From NCBI GenBank assembly GCA_943737045.1, contig CALSFV010000035.1, positions 372,001-436,000 of the forward strand: a stretch of 64,000 nucleotides of DNA, in the 5' to 3' direction. Under the pieces are notes generated by a model. The model saw only the letters and a program-made list of their open reading frames with translations. It had not been told where the DNA came from and made no database searches. The DNA is from Parapristionchus giblindavisi (taxonomy: Eukaryota > Nematoda > Chromadorea > Rhabditida > Diplogasteridae). Positions 48,083 to 59,260 of this stretch are shown here, in pieces. Made by a program: the position numbers and the translations under genes. How positions within the stretch are numbered: the stretch's first letter is position 1; each line of letters starts with the position of its first letter.

Positions 48083-51066
48083 GTGCCTTAGGTCTCTCCC
48101 ATCCTTACCCGCCTTCTCTACTCTCTTTGTCTCTATCCTCACCACCACCCAATACCGTACTTTCATCACCAAATTGTTCTTTGATCTCTCCTACACAGTC
48201 AACCTCATCCCATCAATCTCAATTATCTTTCTCTTCTCCACTTCCCAATACTAGCCTCAAGTGTATTTTATTCAATGCACGTTCCATTGTCAATAAGTTA
48301 CCAGATTTGCATTGCTTGTTGTCCACTTCTCGCCCTGATGTAGTTTGTATTACTGAGTCATGGTTGAATAGTCGTATTCTTGATTCAGAACTTGTAGTAC
48401 ACTTCCCCTATCGTATTATTAGATCAGATCGTGCTAGACGTGGTGGTGGTGTTGCTCTATTGATTCGTGACCATCTGTCTCTTACTCCTGTTACAGTGAA
48501 CAATGATTCCTCTTCTGATATTTTGTCAGTGGATATAATTGATTCTGCTTCTCTCACAACAATTCGTCTTGTCCTCGTATATAGACCTCCAAACTCTTCA
48601 ACATCTGATTCCTCCTCATTATTTGATTGTCTCGCTTCTCTTTTATCAATCGATACTCCTCTCATTCTATTAGGCGATTTTAACCTTCATATTGATTGGT
48701 CCGTCCCTACCCCCTCTACCAATGGCCAATCTTCGAACCTTTTTGATTTTTCACGGTCCCTTTCCCTCACCCAACATGTTCCTCAGCCTACATTATTATC
48801 TCATTATCTTGATCTTGTCTTCTCGACCCCGGATGTTGTTTCTAATTGCATTGTCTTGCCTCCTGTCGCCTCATCTGATCATTCTTCGGTACATTTCTCA
48901 CTTTCATTCCCATTTCATAATCCGATCTCTATTCCATCTTATGACTTTATAAAAACTGACTTTGACTTCCTCAACAATGCTTTGTATTTTTCTGATTGGG
49001 ACAACCTACTTAAGGATTGTCTTACTATGGATGATCTATATACCCGATTTACCGCCCATGTGATCTCATTCTTTCCTAAATATGTCCCCATACGCAAACT
49101 TACCATGAGTTTTGACAATTACCCACCACACATTCAATCTCTCATTCGTCATAAGCGTACACTATTTGATAAGCTTCACCTCATGCCTGTTAGACCCCAG
49201 TTTATATCCGTTTCCTCTCGCCTCCAAAAGGAAATTAGAAAATATATCAGAAATCGCGAAAACAAAATATTGTCTTCTCTTCAAGGCAATAAATTTTATT
49301 CCTATCTCAGCTCCCGTATTAAGAATAAGTACAGAATAGGTTCTCTACATGATTTAGCAAATCAGCCCTTATATTCTGAACTATCTAAATGTGATGCATT
49401 GGCATCATACTTTGAAACCATGTACATCACTGATGATCTTACCCTTCCACCACTCTATTCATCTGTCTCTCATTCACTCTCTATGAATATTATTATGCCT
49501 CAGGATGTATCATATGTTCTTCGAAAAATCAGCAATTCTTGTTCACTCCCATCTGATAATATTCCCTCAATCGTGTTTAAACGGTGCCATTCCTCTCTCT
49601 CCTATCCCTTGTCTATTATTTTCAATTTATCGATTTCTCAAGGCCAAATCCCAAGCATATGGAAACTCTCAACCATTATCCCCATCCCTAAAGTCTCATC
49701 TCCAACAAATGTATCCCAATTCCGTCCGATTTCTCTCACTCCAATTCCTTCCAAAGTCCTGGAACGTTTGATTAAGCCCCGCTTAGTTAATTGGTGTCGT
49801 ATTCACTCTATTATACCAAATGAACAATTTGGTTTTGTTTCTGGTAAATCTACCGTATCCCAGCTCTTGGAATGTACTCAATCGTGGCGTGCCTCACTCG
49901 ATTCAAATCTATGTACTGATATTGTTTATGTTGATCTCTCTAAGGCATTCGATACAGTCTCACATTCTAAGTTATTGTATAAACTTGAATCCATTGGTGT
50001 TCGTGCTAATCTTCTCGCGTGGTTTAATTCATTTTTAGACAATCGGAGTTTCAGAGTCAGAATAGGTAGCAGCCTCTCTTCGGAGAGGGCTGTCACTTCC
50101 GGAGTGCCACAAGGGTCGGTTATGGGTCCTCTCTTATTTTTGATTTACATTTCTGACTTGCCCATGGTAACCAAAAATCTTCCATTAGTAGGTCTTCGTC
50201 TTTTTGCTGATGATATCAAACTGTTTTCCACTTTTGATCCGTCCTCTCCATCTTCCTCCCATGAACAAGTTTCACAAGGGTTATCTAATATAGTTAGTTA
50301 CTGCTCAAACTGGCAGCTTTCAGTGGCACACAAAAAGTGCACTGTTCTTTACTTAGGCAAAAACAACCCTCGTCTTCCTTACACTATTTCGTCTACAATT
50401 CTTCCTTTCTCTGAATCAACCCGTGACCTTGGTGTCTATTTAGACCCCAATCTTGATTTTAAGTCCCATATCGATATAACTTGTAAGAAAGCTTTATCAC
50501 TTATTTATATCCTATTCAGATCTTTAAATTGTACTAAACCACAAATATATATTAGAGCTTTTAAATGTTATATCCTGCCCATTCTTGAATATGCTAGTCC
50601 TGTCTGGTCCCCCTCTAGTAAAGGTCTCGTTCGTCAATTAGAAAAAGTCAATCATACGTTTACTCGATTGTTATACTTTCGTTGTCACTCTCCCACTTTA
50701 TTTCCTCCTCCATCTTTCCATTGTAGACTTTCACTATTCTCTCTTCATTCTCTATATCATCGTAGACTTGTTATTGACATTGTAATGAGCTTAAAAATTC
50801 TACATTGTGATATCTCTCTTCCTGCCAGTCACTTCTATACATTCAAACCCACTCATGGTCGTGTATCCTCTTTCTGTTTTCATATCCCTCGTTGTAGACG
50901 CGAGAACATGCGTTCATCTTTTGCACTTAGAACATCCCGTTACCTGACAAAACTACATTGTATTATCGATCCATCCCAATCAATACCCATAATAAAAGCT
51001 AAACTTTTATCCTCCCCTCCCCAAGCCTTGTTTCTCAAACTAGGCCTCCCTTCCATCGACTTGTAA
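48046..51066 (+). CDS. LINE ORF2: APE endonuclease and reverse transcriptase
   Basis: The frame is open from 48046 (just after TAA 48043-48045) to the stop ending at 51066. Residue numbers here count from codon 48127. The endonuclease (about 44-260) has FNARS (N50), TESWL (E77), RRGGGVALLIR, YRPP, GDFN (183-186), LDLVFS (D229) and SSDH (249-252), which together form the metal-binding and catalytic set that nicks target DNA. The reverse transcriptase (about 505-780) has FRPISL, YVDLSKAFD (D603), TSGVPQGSVMGPLLF and LFADD (D695, D696). The C-terminal ~200 residues, with CRRENMRSS, are of unknown function. There is no ATG before codon 301 (49027), which lies after the endonuclease. Translation must therefore start at a non-AUG codon, or by reinitiation or -1 frameshift from ORF1, which it overlaps by 37 bases. 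Confidence 0.95.
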   Translation, partial: ESQPSSFSIFKLGALGLSHPYPPSLLSLSLSSPPPNTVLSSPNCSLISPTQSTSSHQSQLSFSSPLPNTSLKCILFNARSIVNKLPDLHCLLSTSRPDVVCITESWLNSRILDSELVVHFPYRIIRSDRARRGGGVALLIRDHLSLTPVTVNNDSSSDILSVDIIDSASLTTIRLVLVYRPPNSSTSDSSSLFDCLASLLSIDTPLILLGDFNLHIDWSVPTPSTNGQSSNLFDFSRSLSLTQHVPQPTLLSHYLDLVFSTPDVVSNCIVLPPVASSDHSSVHFSLSFPFHNPISIPSYDFIKTDFDFLNNALYFSDWDNLLKDCLTMDDLYTRFTAHVISFFPKYVPIRKLTMSFDNYPPHIQSLIRHKRTLFDKLHLMPVRPQFISVSSRLQKEIRKYIRNRENKILSSLQGNKFYSYLSSRIKNKYRIGSLHDLANQPLYSELSKCDALASYFETMYITDDLTLPPLYSSVSHSLSMNIIMPQDVSYVLRKISNSCSLPSDNIPSIVFKRCHSSLSYPLSIIFNLSISQGQIPSIWKLSTIIPIPKVSSPTNVSQFRPISLTPIPSKVLERLIKPRLVNWCRIHSIIPNEQFGFVSGKSTVSQLLECTQSWRASLDSNLCTDIVYVDLSKAFDTVSHSKLLYKLESIGVRANLLAWFNSFLDNRSFRVRIGSSLSSERAVTSGVPQGSVMGPLLFLIYISDLPMVTKNLPLVGLRLFADDIKLFSTFDPSSPSSSHEQVSQGLSNIVSYCSNWQLSVAHKKCTVLYLGKNNPRLPYTISSTILPFSESTRDLGVYLDPNLDFKSHIDITCKKALSLIYILFRSLNCTKPQIYIRAFKCYILPILEYASPVWSPSSKGLVRQLEKVNHTFTRLLYFRCHSPTLFPPPSFHCRLSLFSLHSLYHRRLVIDIVMSLKILHCDISLPASHFYTFKPTHGRVSSFCFHIPRCRRENMRSSFALRTSRYLTKLHCIIDPSQSIPIIKAKLLSSPPQALFLKLGLPSIDL

Positions 51067-51280
51067 GGATTCTCCTGTTTTTGTCCTTCCGGTTCACGTC
51101 AGTCTGTCTCTACTGACAAAAAGCGGTCCTCTTCCCGCTTAGGGCCTCCTCCACCCTAATATATTGAACCTGGTAGCGACGATACACAGTGAGATCCTTC
51201 CCTCCCTCTCTCCGACCCCCTCGCCTCAACATTATTCACATTATTCATTTATCACTTGTTGTCACATTTATTCAATGTAT
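51067..51280 (+). other. LINE 3' untranslated region with stem-loop
   Basis: About 215 bases after the ORF2 stop. AAGCGG (51121-51126) and CCGCTT (51135-51140) can pair around an 8-base loop. LINEs of this group often use a 3' stem-loop for recognition by their own reverse transcriptase; that role is inferred here. Confidence 0.5.
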
Positions 51281-51300
51281 GATAAATTAAATTAAATAAG
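51281..51300 (+). repeat. LINE 3' AT-rich repeat tail and target duplication
   Basis: GATAAATTAAATTAAATAAG, in which AAATT repeats in tandem, ends the element. The last ATAAG matches the satellite bases before the LINE at 47171-47175. A microsatellite tail in place of poly(A) is usual for CR1/L2-type elements. Confidence 0.75.
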
Positions 51301-54118
51301 ACCAAAAGAATACCTGACATGAAAAATTTTCTGCTAGACCCAGCGTGTCATATACCAAACGAAAGAGCAAAAAATTCTGAGTATTTTGCTCGTTCCCATG
51401 TTGAACAACGGCCGCTCCAGCCGAATTAACAACATTGAACCATGCATTTTTAGCATTAAAGAATTCGTGACACGCCAATATTTAATCTAAACTTATCGTA
51501 GCATATACCACGTGAACGAGCAAAACATTCTGAATAATCTACACTTCAGTTCATGTCAAACTGTAATCTTGTGTTGATTCCACAATGCCCAAAGTACAAA
51601 AGTACCTTTCACTCTGATAAGACCAAAAGAATACCTGACATGAAAAATTTTCTGCTAGACCCAGCGTGCCATATACCAAACGAAAGAGCAAAAAATTCTG
51701 AGTATTTTGCAACGTTCCATGTTGAACAACGGCCGCTCCAGCCGAATTAACAACATTGAACCATGCATTTTTGGCATTAAAGAATTCGTGACACGCCAAT
51801 ATTTAATCTAAACTTATCGTAGCATATACCACGTGAAAGAGCAAAAAATTCTGAATAATCTACACTTCAGTTCATGTCAAACTGTAATCTTCTGTTGATT
51901 CCACAATGTCCAAAGTACAAAAGTAGCTTTCACTCTGATAAGACCAAAAGAATACCTGACATGAAAAATTTTCTGCTAGACCCAGCGTGTCATATACCAA
52001 ACGAAAGAGCAAAAAATTCTGAGTATTTTGCTCGTTCCCATGTTGAACAACGGCCGCTCCAGCCGAATTAACAACATTGAACCATGCATTTTTAGCATTA
52101 AAGAATTCGTGACACGCCAATATTTAATCTAAACTTATCGTAGCATATACCACGTGAACGAGCAAAACATTCTGAATAATCTACACTTCAGTTCATGTCA
52201 AACTGTAATCTTGTGTTGATTCCACAATGCCCAAAGTACAAAAGTACCTTTCACTCTGATAAGACCAAAAGAATACCTGACATGAAAAATTTTCTGCTAG
52301 ACCCAGCGTGCCATATACCAAACGAAAGAGCAAAAAATTCTGAGTATTTTGCAACGTTCCATGTTGAACAACGGCCGCTCCAGCCGAATTAACAACATTG
52401 AACCATGCATTTTTGGCATTAAAGAATTCGTGACACGCCAATATTTAATCTAAACTTATCGTAGCATATACCACGTGAAAGAGCAAAAAATTCTGAATAA
52501 TCTACACTTCAGTTCATGTCAAACTGTAATCTTCTGTTGATTCCACAATGTCCAAAGTACAAAAGTAGCTTTCACTCTGATAAGACCAAAAGAATACCTG
52601 ACATGAAAAATTTTCTGCTAGACCCAGCGTGTCATATACCAAACGAAAGAGCAAAAAATTCTGAGTATTTTGCAACGTTCCATGTTGAACAACGGCCGCT
52701 CCAGCCGAATTAACAACATTGAGCCATGCATTTTTAGCATTACAGAATTCGTGACACGCCAATATTTAATCTAAACTCATCGTAGCATATACCACGTGAA
52801 AGAGCAAAAAATTCTGAACAATCTACACTTCAGTTCATGTCAAACTGTAATCTTGTGTTGATTCCACAATGCCCAAAGTACAAAAGTAGCTTTCACTCTG
52901 ATAAGAGCAAAAGAATACCTGACATGAAAAATTTTCTGCTAGACCCAGCGTGTCATATACCAAACGAAAGAGCAAAAAATTCTGAGTATTTTGCAACGTT
53001 CCATGTTGAACAACGGCCGCTCCAGCCGAATTAACAACATTGAACCATGCATTTTTGGCATTAAAGAATTCGTGACACGCCAATATTTAATCTAAACTTA
53101 TCGTAGCATATACCACGTGAAAGAGCAAAAAATTCTGAATAATCTACACTTCAGTTCATGTCAAACTGTAATCTTCTGTTGATTCCACAATGTCCAAAGT
53201 ACAAAAGTAGCTTTCACTCTGATAAGACCAAAAGAATACCTGACATGAAAAATTTTCTGCTAGACCCAGCGTGCCATATACCAAACGAAAGAGCAAAAAA
53301 TTCTGAGTATTTTGCAACGTTCCATGTTGAACAACGGCCGCTCCAGCCGAATTAACAACATTGAACCATGCATTTTTAGCATTACAGAATTCGTGACACG
53401 CCAATATTTAATCTAAACTCATCGTAGCATATACCACGTGAAAGAGCAAAACATTCTGAATAATCTACACTTCAGTTCATGTCAAACTGTAATCTTGTGT
53501 TGATTCCACAATGCCCAAAGTACAAAAGTAGCTTTCACTCTGATAAGACCAAAAGAATACCTGACATGAAAAATTCTCTGCTAGACCCAGCGTGTCATAT
53601 ACCAAACGAAAGAGCAAAAAATTCTGAGTATTTTGCAACGTTCCATGTTGAACAACGGCCGCTCCAGCCGAATTAACAACATTGAACCATGCATTTTTAG
53701 CATTACAGAATTCGTGACACGCCAATATTTAATCTAAACTCATCGTAGCATATACCACGTGAAAGAGCAAAAAATTCTGAATAATCTACACTTCAGTTCA
53801 TGTCAAACTGTAATCTTGTGTTGATTCCACAATGCCCAAAGTACAAAAGTAGCTTTCACTCTGATAAGAGCAAAAGAATACCTGACATGAAAAAATTTCT
53901 GCTAGACCCAGCGTGTCATATACCAAACGAAAGAGCAAAAAATTCTGAGTATTTTGCAACGTTCCATGTTGAACAACGGCCGCTCCAGCCGAATTAACAA
54001 CATTGAACCATGCATTTTTGGCATTAAAGAATTCGTGACACGCCAATATTTAATCTAAACTTATCGTAGCATATACCACGTGAAAGAGCAAAAAATTCTG
54101 AATAATCTACACTTCAGT

Positions 54119-57100
54119 TCATGTCAAACTGTAATCTTGTGTTGATTCCACAATGCCCAAAGTACAAAAGTAGCTTTCACTCTGATAAGAGCAAAAGAAT
54201 ACCTGACATGAAAAATTTTCTGCTAGACCCAGCGTGTCATATACCAAACGAAAGAGCAAAAAAATTCTGAGTATTTTGCTCGTTCCCATGTTGAACAACG
54301 GCCGCTCCAGCCGAATTAACAACATTGAACCATGCATTTTTAGCATTACAGAATTCGTGACACGCCAATATTTAATCTAAACTCATCGTAGCATATACCA
54401 CGTGAAAGAGCAAAACATTCTGAATAATCTACACTTCAGTTCATGTCAAACTGTAATCTTGTGTTGATTCCACAATGCCCAAAGTACAAAAGTAGCTTTC
54501 ACTCTGATAAGACCAAAAGAATACCTGACATGAAAAATTCTCTGCTAGACCCAGCGTGTCATATACCAAACGAAAGAGCAAAAAATTCTGAGTATTTTGC
54601 AACGTTCCATGTTGAACAACGGCCGCTCCAGCCGAATTAACAACATTGAACCATGCATTTTTAGCATTACAGAATTCGTGACACGCCAATATTTAATCTA
54701 AACTCATCGTAGCATATACCACGTGAAAGAGCAAAAAATTCTGAATAATCTACACTTCAGTTCATGTCAAAATGTAATCTTCTGTTGATTCCACAATGTC
54801 CAAAGTACAAAAGTAGCTTTCACTCTGATAAGACCAAAAGAATACCTGACATGAAAATTTTTCTGCTAGACCCAGCGTGTCATATACCAAACGAAAGAGC
54901 AAAAAATTCTGAGTATTTTGCAACGTTCCATGTTGAACAACGGCCGCTCCAGCCGAATTAACAACATTGAGCCATGCATTTTTAGCATTACAGAATTCGT
55001 GACACGCCAATATTTAATCTAAACTCATCGTAGCATATACCACGTGAAAGAGCAAAAAATTCTGAACAATCTACACTTCAGTTCATGTCAAACTGTAATC
55101 TTGTGTTGATTCCACAATGCCCAAAGTACAAAAGTAGCTTTCACTCTGATAAGAGCAAAAGAATACCTGACATGAAAAATTTTCTGCTAGACCCAGCGTG
55201 TCATATACCAAACGAAAGAGCAAAAAATTCTGAGTATTTTGCAACGTTCCATGTTGAACAACGGCCGCTCCAGCCGAATTAACAACATTGAACCATGCAT
55301 TTTTGGCATTAAAGAATTCGTGACACGCCAATATTTAATCTAAACTTATCGTAGCATATACCACGTGAAAGAGCAAAAAATTCTGAATAATCTACACTTC
55401 AGTTCATGTCAAACTGTAATCTTGTGTTGATTCCACAATGCCCAAAGTACAAAAGTAGCTTTCACTCTGATAAGAGCAAAAGAATACCTGACATGAAAAA
55501 TTTTCTGCTAGACCCAGCGTGTCATATACCAAACGAAAGAGCAAAAAAATTCTGAGTATTTTGCTCGTTCCCATGTTGAACAACGGCCGCTCCAGCCGAA
55601 TTAACAACATTGAACCATGCATTTTTAGCATTACAGAATTCGTGACACGCCAATATTTAATCTAAACTCATCGTAGCATATACCACGTGAAAGAGCAAAA
55701 CATTCTGAATAATCTACACTTCAGTTCATGTCAAACTGTAATCTTGTGTTGATTCCACAATGCCCAAAGTACAAAAGTAGCTTTCACTCTGATAAGACCA
55801 AAAGAATACCTGACATGAAAAATTCTCTGCTAGACCCAGCGTGTCATATACCAAACGAAAGAGCAAAAAATTCTGAGTATTTTGCAACGTTCCATGTTGA
55901 ACAACGGCCGCTCCAGCCGAATTAACAACATTGAACCATGCATTTTTAGCATTACAGAATTCGTGACACGCCAATATTTAATCTAAACTCATCGTAGCAT
56001 ATACCACGTGAAAGAGCAAAAAATTCTGAATAATCTACACTTCAGTTCATGTCAAACTGTAATCTTGTGTTGATTCCACAATGCCCAAAGTACAAAAGTA
56101 GCTTTCACTCTGATAAGAGCAAAAGAATACCTGACATGAAAAATTTTCTGCTAGACCCAGCGTGTCATATACCAAACGAAAGAGCAAAAAATTCTGAGTA
56201 TTTTGCAACGTTCCATGTTGAACAACGGCCGCTCCAGCCGAATTAACAACATTGAACCATGCATTTTTAGCATTACAGAATTCGTGACACGCCAATATTT
56301 AATCTAAACTCATCGTAGCATATACCACGTGAAAGAGCAAAAAATTCTGAACAATCTACACTTCAGTTCATGTCAAACTGTAATCTTGTGTTGATTCCAC
56401 AATGCCCAAAGTACAAAAGTAGCTTTCACTCTGATAAGAGCAAAAGAATACCTGACATGAAAAATTTTCTGCTAGACCCAGCGTGTCATATACCAAACGA
56501 AAGAGCAAAAAATTCTGAGTATTTTGCAACGTTCCATGTTGAACAACGGCCGCTCCAGCCGAATTAACAACATTGAACCATGCATTTTTGGCATTAAAGA
56601 ATTCGTGACACGCCAATATTTAATCTAAACTTATCGTAGCATATACCACGTGAAAGAGCAAAAAATTCTGAATAATCTACACTTCAGTTCATGTCAAACT
56701 GTAATCTTGTGTTGATTCCACAATGCCCAAAGTACAAAAGTAGCTTTCACTCTGATAAGAGCAAAAGAATACCTGACATGAAAAATTTTCTGCTAGACCC
56801 AGCGTGTCATATACCAAACGAAAGAGCAAAAAAATTCTGAGTATTTTGCTCGTTCCCATGTTGAACAACGGCCGCTCCAGCCGAATTAACAACATTGAAC
56901 CATGCATTTTTAGCATTACAGAATTCGTGACACGCCAATATTTAATCTAAACTCATCGTAGCATATACCACGTGAAAGAGCAAAACATTCTGAATAATCT
57001 ACACTTCAGTTCATGTCAAACTGTAATCTTGTGTTGATTCCACAATGCCCAAAGTACAAAAGTAGCTTTCACTCTGATAAGACCAAAAGAATACCTGACA

Positions 57101-59258
57101 TGAAAAATTCTCTGCTAGACCCAGCGTGTCATATACCAAACGAAAGAGCAAAAAATTCTGAGTATTTTGCAACGTTCCATGTTGAACAACGGCCGCTCCA
57201 GCCGAATTAACAACATTGAACCATGCATTTTTAGCATTACAGAATTCGTGACACGCCAATATTTAATCTAAACTCATCGTAGCATATACCACGTGAAAGA
57301 GCAAAAAATTCTGAATAATCTACACTTCAGTTCATGTCAAACTGTAATCTTCTGTTGATTCCACAATGTCCAAAGTACAAAAGTAGCTTTCACTCTGATA
57401 AGACCAAAAGAATACCTGACATGAAAATTTTTCTGCTAGACCCAGCGTGTCATATACCAAACGAAAGAGCAAAAAATTCTGAGTATTTTGCAACGTTCCA
57501 TGTTGAACAACGGCCGCTCCAGCCGAATTAACAACATTGAGCCATGCATTTTTAGCATTACAGAATTCGTGACACGCCAATATTTAATCTAAACTCATCG
57601 TAGCATATACCACGTGAAAGAGCAAAAAATTCTGAACAATCTACACTTCAGTTCATGTCAAACTGTAATCTTGTGTTGATTCCACAATGCCCAAAGTACA
57701 AAAGTAGCTTTCACTCTGATAAGAGCAAAAGAATACCTGACATGAAAAATTTTCTGCTAGACCCAGCGTGTCATATACCAAACGAAAGAGCAAAAAATTC
57801 TGAGTATTTTGCAACGTTCCATGTTGAACAACGGCCGCTCCAGCCGAATTAACAACATTGAACCATGCATTTTTGGCATTAAAGAATTCGTGACACGCCA
57901 ATATTTAATCTAAACTTATCGTAGCATATACCACGTGAAAGAGCAAAAAATTCTGAATAATCTACACTTCAGTTCATGTCAAACTGTAATCTTGTGTTGA
58001 TTCCACAATGCCCAAAGTACAAAAGTAGCTTTCACTCTGATAAGAGCAAAAGAATACCTGACATGAAAAATTTTCTGCTAGACCCAGCGTGTCATATACC
58101 AAACGAAAGAGCAAAAAAATTCTGAGTATTTTGCTCGTTCCCATGTTGAACAACGGCCGCTCCAGCCGAATTAACAACATTGAACCATGCATTTTTAGCA
58201 TTACAGAATTCGTGACACGCCAATATTTAATCTAAACTTATCGTAGCATATACCACGTGAAAGAGCAAAACATTCTGAATAATCTACACTTCAGTTCATG
58301 TCAAACTGTAATCTTGTGTTGATTCCACAATGCCCAAAGTACAAAAGTAGCTTTCACTCTGATAAGACCAAAAGAATACCTGACATGAAAAATTCTCTGC
58401 TAGACCCAGCGTGTCATATACCAAACGAAAGAGCAAAAAATTCTGAGTATTTTGCAACGTTCCATGTTGAACAACGGCCGCTCCAGCCGAATTAACAACA
58501 TTGAACCATGCATTTTTAGCATTACAGAATTCGTGACACGCCAATATTTAATCTAAACTCATCGTAGCATATACCACGTGAAAGAGCAAAAAATTCTGAA
58601 TAATCTACACTTCAGTTCATGTCAAACTGTAATCTTGTGTTGATTCCACAATGCCCAAAGTACAAAAGTAGCTTTCACTCTGATAAGAGCAAAAGAATAC
58701 CTGACATGAAAAATTTTCTGCTAGACCCAGCGTGTCATATACCAAACGAAAGAGCAAAAAATTCTGAGTATTTTGCAACGTTCCATGTTGAACAACGGCC
58801 GCTCCAGCCGAATTAACAACATTGAACCATGCATTTTTAGCATTACAGAATTCATGACACGCCAATATTTAATCTAAACTCATCGTAGCATATACCACGT
58901 GAAAGAGCAAAAAATTCTGAACAATCTACACTTCAGTTCATGTCAAACTGTAATCTTGTGTTGATTCCACAATGCCCAAAGTACAAAAGTAGCTTTCACT
59001 CTGATAAGAGCAAAAGAATACCTGACATGAAAAATTTTCTGCTAGACCCAGCGTGTCATATACCAAACGAAAGAGCAAAAAATTCTGAGTATTTTGCAAC
59101 GTTCCATGTTGAACAACGGCCGCTCCAGCCGAATTAACAACATTGAACCATGCATTTTTGGCATTAAAGAATTCGTGACACGCCAATATTTAATCTAAAC
59201 TTATCGTAGCATATACCACGTGAAAGAGCAAAAAATTCTGAATAATCTACACTTCAGT
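54119..59258 (+). repeat. 4-monomer (1285-bp) higher-order repeat, four copies
   Basis: Copies start at 54119, 55404, 56689 and 57974. The odd length comes from an extra A in GCAAAAAAATTCTG at the start of each. The second monomer of each has AAAATTCTCTGC. The third alternates: CTTCTGTTG with GAAAATTTTTC in copies 1 and 3, ATAAGAGC in copies 2 and 4. The array is therefore also a 2570-bp 8-mer repeated twice. Confidence 0.93.
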
Positions 59259-59260
59259 TC

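Larger units (their letters stand above)
47176..51295 (+). mobile_element. Full-length APE-type LINE, CR1/L2/Jockey-like
   Basis: A non-LTR retrotransposon of about 4.1 kb inserted in the sense direction of the array. It has a 5' tandem repeat, a pyrimidine-rich 5' leader, intact ORF1 and ORF2, a 3' stem-loop and a short AT repeat tail instead of poly(A). The flanking ATAAG (47171-47175 and 51296-51300) is a likely 5-bp target duplication, although the tail could supply part of it. Domain order is APE endonuclease then reverse transcriptase, with no RNase H or C-terminal zinc knuckle seen, which fits the CR1/L2/Jockey group. Both frames are free of stops, so the copy may be young. Confidence 0.93.

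Noticed and set aside
47176..51295. LTR retrotransposon
   Set aside because: There are no long terminal repeats, no protease or integrase; APE endonuclease precedes the reverse transcriptase.
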